Below are positions 62,715-64,000 of a stretch of 64,000 nucleotides of DNA, piece by piece. The position numbers and the translations under genes are program-made. This DNA comes from Pseudomonas protegens CHA0. GTDB taxonomy: Bacteria; Pseudomonadota; Gammaproteobacteria; Pseudomonadales; Pseudomonadaceae. The notes under the pieces were generated by a model that was not told the DNA's origin, did not search any database, and worked only from the letters and a program-made list of their open reading frames with translations. Numbering within the stretch: position 1 is the stretch's first letter; each line of letters starts with the position of its first letter. The stretch spans positions 3,783,001-3,847,000 of the forward strand of contig NC_021237.1 of the NCBI RefSeq assembly GCF_000397205.1, read 5' to 3'.

Positions 62715-63361
62715 GGGCGCGCCTCCTGGGAGTTCAAGGTTGCAAAGTAGTCCGCCACGGCAGCCACTTCTTCGGCGCTCAGGGATTTGGCGATGTGCCC
62801 CATCAGGTCATTGGGGTCGTTGTGGCGGGTACCTTCACGCCAGGCGTTGAGCTGTGCCACCAGGTAGCTGGCAGGCTGCCCGGCCAGGGGTGGGAAGGCG
62901 GTACCGACGCCCACGCCACCCGGTCCGTGGCAACTGACGCACTCGGGCACTTGCCGTTCCCAGGCACCACGCAGGGCCAGGCGCTCACCGACACCGGTGG
63001 CCACCTGGCTACGGCTGACAGGAGCCAGCTTGGGCGCAGGCATGGCGGCCAGGGTCGTGGTGACCGCGGTGATTTCCTCTTCACTCAAGGCCTTGGCCAG
63101 CGGTTGCATCACAGGGCTTGTGCGGGCGCCGCTGCGAAAGTCGTGCAACTGCTTGCCCAGATATCCCGCTGGCAACCCGGCAAGGCGTGGAAACCCGGCC
63201 GGAGCCAGGCCCATGCCATCGGCACCATGGCAGGCCAGGCAAGCCGTCGCCCCCGGCTGGGCGCCTCCCTGGGTAAAGACTTTCTGCCCCTCCACGGCAT
63301 GGGCAGTTTGAACCAACAGCAGCATCAGGCCACTCAATAGCATTCGATCCAGTGGGATCAT
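62711..63361 (-). CDS. Dihaem c4-type cytochrome, TsdB-like electron carrier
   Basis: This encodes 216 residues: a signal peptide (LSGLMLLLVQTAHA) and two c-type domains with CLACHGADGMG and CVSCHGPGGVG. Each has a downstream Met ligand candidate (PVMQPLAKAL, NDLMGHIAKSL), the internal-duplication pattern of cytochrome c4. It is translationally coupled (ATGA) to the TsdA-like gene and probably takes its electrons to a terminal oxidase. ATG 63361 has GGAG 6 bp upstream. Confidence 0.8.
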   Translation of the reverse strand: MIPLDRMLLSGLMLLLVQTAHAVEGQKVFTQGGAQPGATACLACHGADGMGLAPAGFPRLAGLPAGYLGKQLHDFRSGARTSPVMQPLAKALSEEEITAVTTTLAAMPAPKLAPVSRSQVATGVGERLALRGAWERQVPECVSCHGPGGVGVGTAFPPLAGQPASYLVAQLNAWREGTRHNDPNDLMGHIAKSLSAEEVAAVADYFATLNSQEARP

Positions 63362-63502
63362 ATGAACTCCATTATTCTAGTTATATGCTTAGACCTGCAT
63401 GGCATAAGCACACAAATAGTAGGTCAATTGATCCACCGGGACAACGCGAAATTGCCCCGCGCCTATCGAATACCGAACAGCAAAACAAGGTTTTACCAGG
63501 CG

Positions 63503-63524
63503 AAAAAAAGCGGCTAATCGCCGC
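63503..63524 (-). terminator. Terminator of the lipoprotein gene at the right edge
   Basis: On the reverse strand GCGGC-GATTA-GCCGC is followed by a T7 run. It lies about 135 bp after the 3' end of the gene at 63659, in an otherwise gene-free 297-bp gap that also holds the upstream region of the cytochrome pair. Confidence 0.75.
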
Positions 63525-63658
63525 AGTGCAACAAGGCTTCTGCCCACGCAAAAGCAGCCCCGGGCCGCGCTTGGCGGCGCTACCCGGGGCCTGGGGCAAA
63601 GTCTGGAGAAGGGATGCAAGCGGGTAACCGGGGCCGGTCACCCGCAGGGAGCAACGGC

Positions 63659-64000
63659 TTAGCCGGAGATACAGTCTTCACCGGCCTTGCGCACATCCTG
63701 AGGGCGCAAGGGGTTGTTGCTCATCTGCTCGTGCAGCTTGATGCTGCTGCCACCGGAACGCGCCTCAATGTAGAACACTGCAGCCGGGGCCGGCGACAGG
63801 CTCTGGGGCACTAGTACCCGAAAGCCGTCCTTGTGCGGCTCGACCTGCAGCGCGCCGCGGCTGCCGGAGAGCTTGTCGGCTAGGCACTTGGCGTATTCCT
63901 GAGGCTTCTTGCCGGAAATCACGCTCAGGGTTGGCGGTGTCTGGTTGATGTCCGAGACGCTTGCGCAACCGCCGATGGCCAAGACCAGAACCCACACCCA
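63659..64000 (-). CDS. Predicted lipoprotein, 5' end cut by window
   Basis: The frame is open to the right edge; visible sequence WVWVLVLAIGGCASVSDINQ contains the lipobox AIGGC, so only a few N-terminal residues are missing. The mature domain is about 100 residues (KKPQEYAKCLADKLSGSRGA, FRVLVPQSLSPAPAAVFYIE) with Cys in AKCLAD and the C-terminal GEDCISG. It is probably anchored to the outer membrane. No family is recognised. Confidence 0.8.
   Translation of the reverse strand, partial: WVWVLVLAIGGCASVSDINQTPPTLSVISGKKPQEYAKCLADKLSGSRGALQVEPHKDGFRVLVPQSLSPAPAAVFYIEARSGGSSIKLHEQMSNNPLRPQDVRKAGEDCISG

Overview
The window is about 64 kb of high-GC (roughly 64%) gammaproteobacterial chromosome. 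Gene content (aruH, hpaR/hpd, mvaU, ahpC/ahpF, gor, galU), Pseudomonas-type GTAGGAGC...GGCTCCTAC REP palindromes and several near-exact Pseudomonas protein families point to a Pseudomonas of the fluorescens/protegens group. No rRNA, tRNA, CRISPR array or intact transposon was seen. Both ends cut genes: the 3' end of an otnK-like kinase at the left and the 5' end of a lipoprotein gene at the right.

Left part (1-13 kb). A C4-sugar-acid operon (ltnD, otnK) is followed by two small hypothetical genes. Next comes a Mg2+ transporter gene (mgtA), preceded by a 46-codon ORF with its own Shine-Dalgarno (SD) sequence and a strong hairpin. Downstream of mgtA lie a 66-aa small protein, an Na+/phosphate symporter-PhoU fusion, a DUF2493/SLOG protein and an outer-membrane protein. 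A REP block, aruH (arginine:pyruvate transaminase) and a chemoreceptor close this part.

Aromatic catabolic region (13-48 kb). There are three blocks. (i) hpaBC (4-hydroxyphenylacetate 3-monooxygenase) with a LuxR-type regulator, an outer-membrane channel, an MFS transporter and a class II histone-deacetylase-like hydrolase. (ii) An AraC regulator divergent from a 2,4'-dihydroxyacetophenone-dioxygenase-like cupin, an MFS transporter, a butanediol-dehydrogenase-like enzyme, an OprB-type porin and a GMC oxidoreductase; I read this as a route from an aryl-1,2-diol to 4-hydroxybenzoate. (iii) The homoprotocatechuate meta-cleavage operon hpaG1-G2-E-D-F-X-H-I with divergent hpaA. Its repressor gene hpaR sits about 16 kb away beside hpd (4-hydroxyphenylpyruvate dioxygenase). 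Between them lie a glycerate/sugar-diacid module (glycerate kinase, cdaR, MFS), an SDR/VOC pair with a divergent LysR, an aldo/keto reductase and a RarD-type permease. Many translation starts in blocks i-iii carry A-rich AANAANAA motifs of the Hfq/Crc type, and the hpaG promoter carries two TTAACAYATTAA palindromes that also occur, degenerate, before hpaR.

Right part (48-64 kb). This part is mostly housekeeping: an EamA permease with a divergent LysR, a CSS-EAL c-di-GMP phosphodiesterase, the nucleoid protein mvaU (TTG start), DUF4946, gloA, ahpF, ahpC, gor, galU and a TsdB/TsdA-like cytochrome pair. Embedded between ahpC and gor is a divergent pair of a tyrosine recombinase and a KfrA-like coiled-coil DNA-binding protein, with no other mobile-element genes around it.
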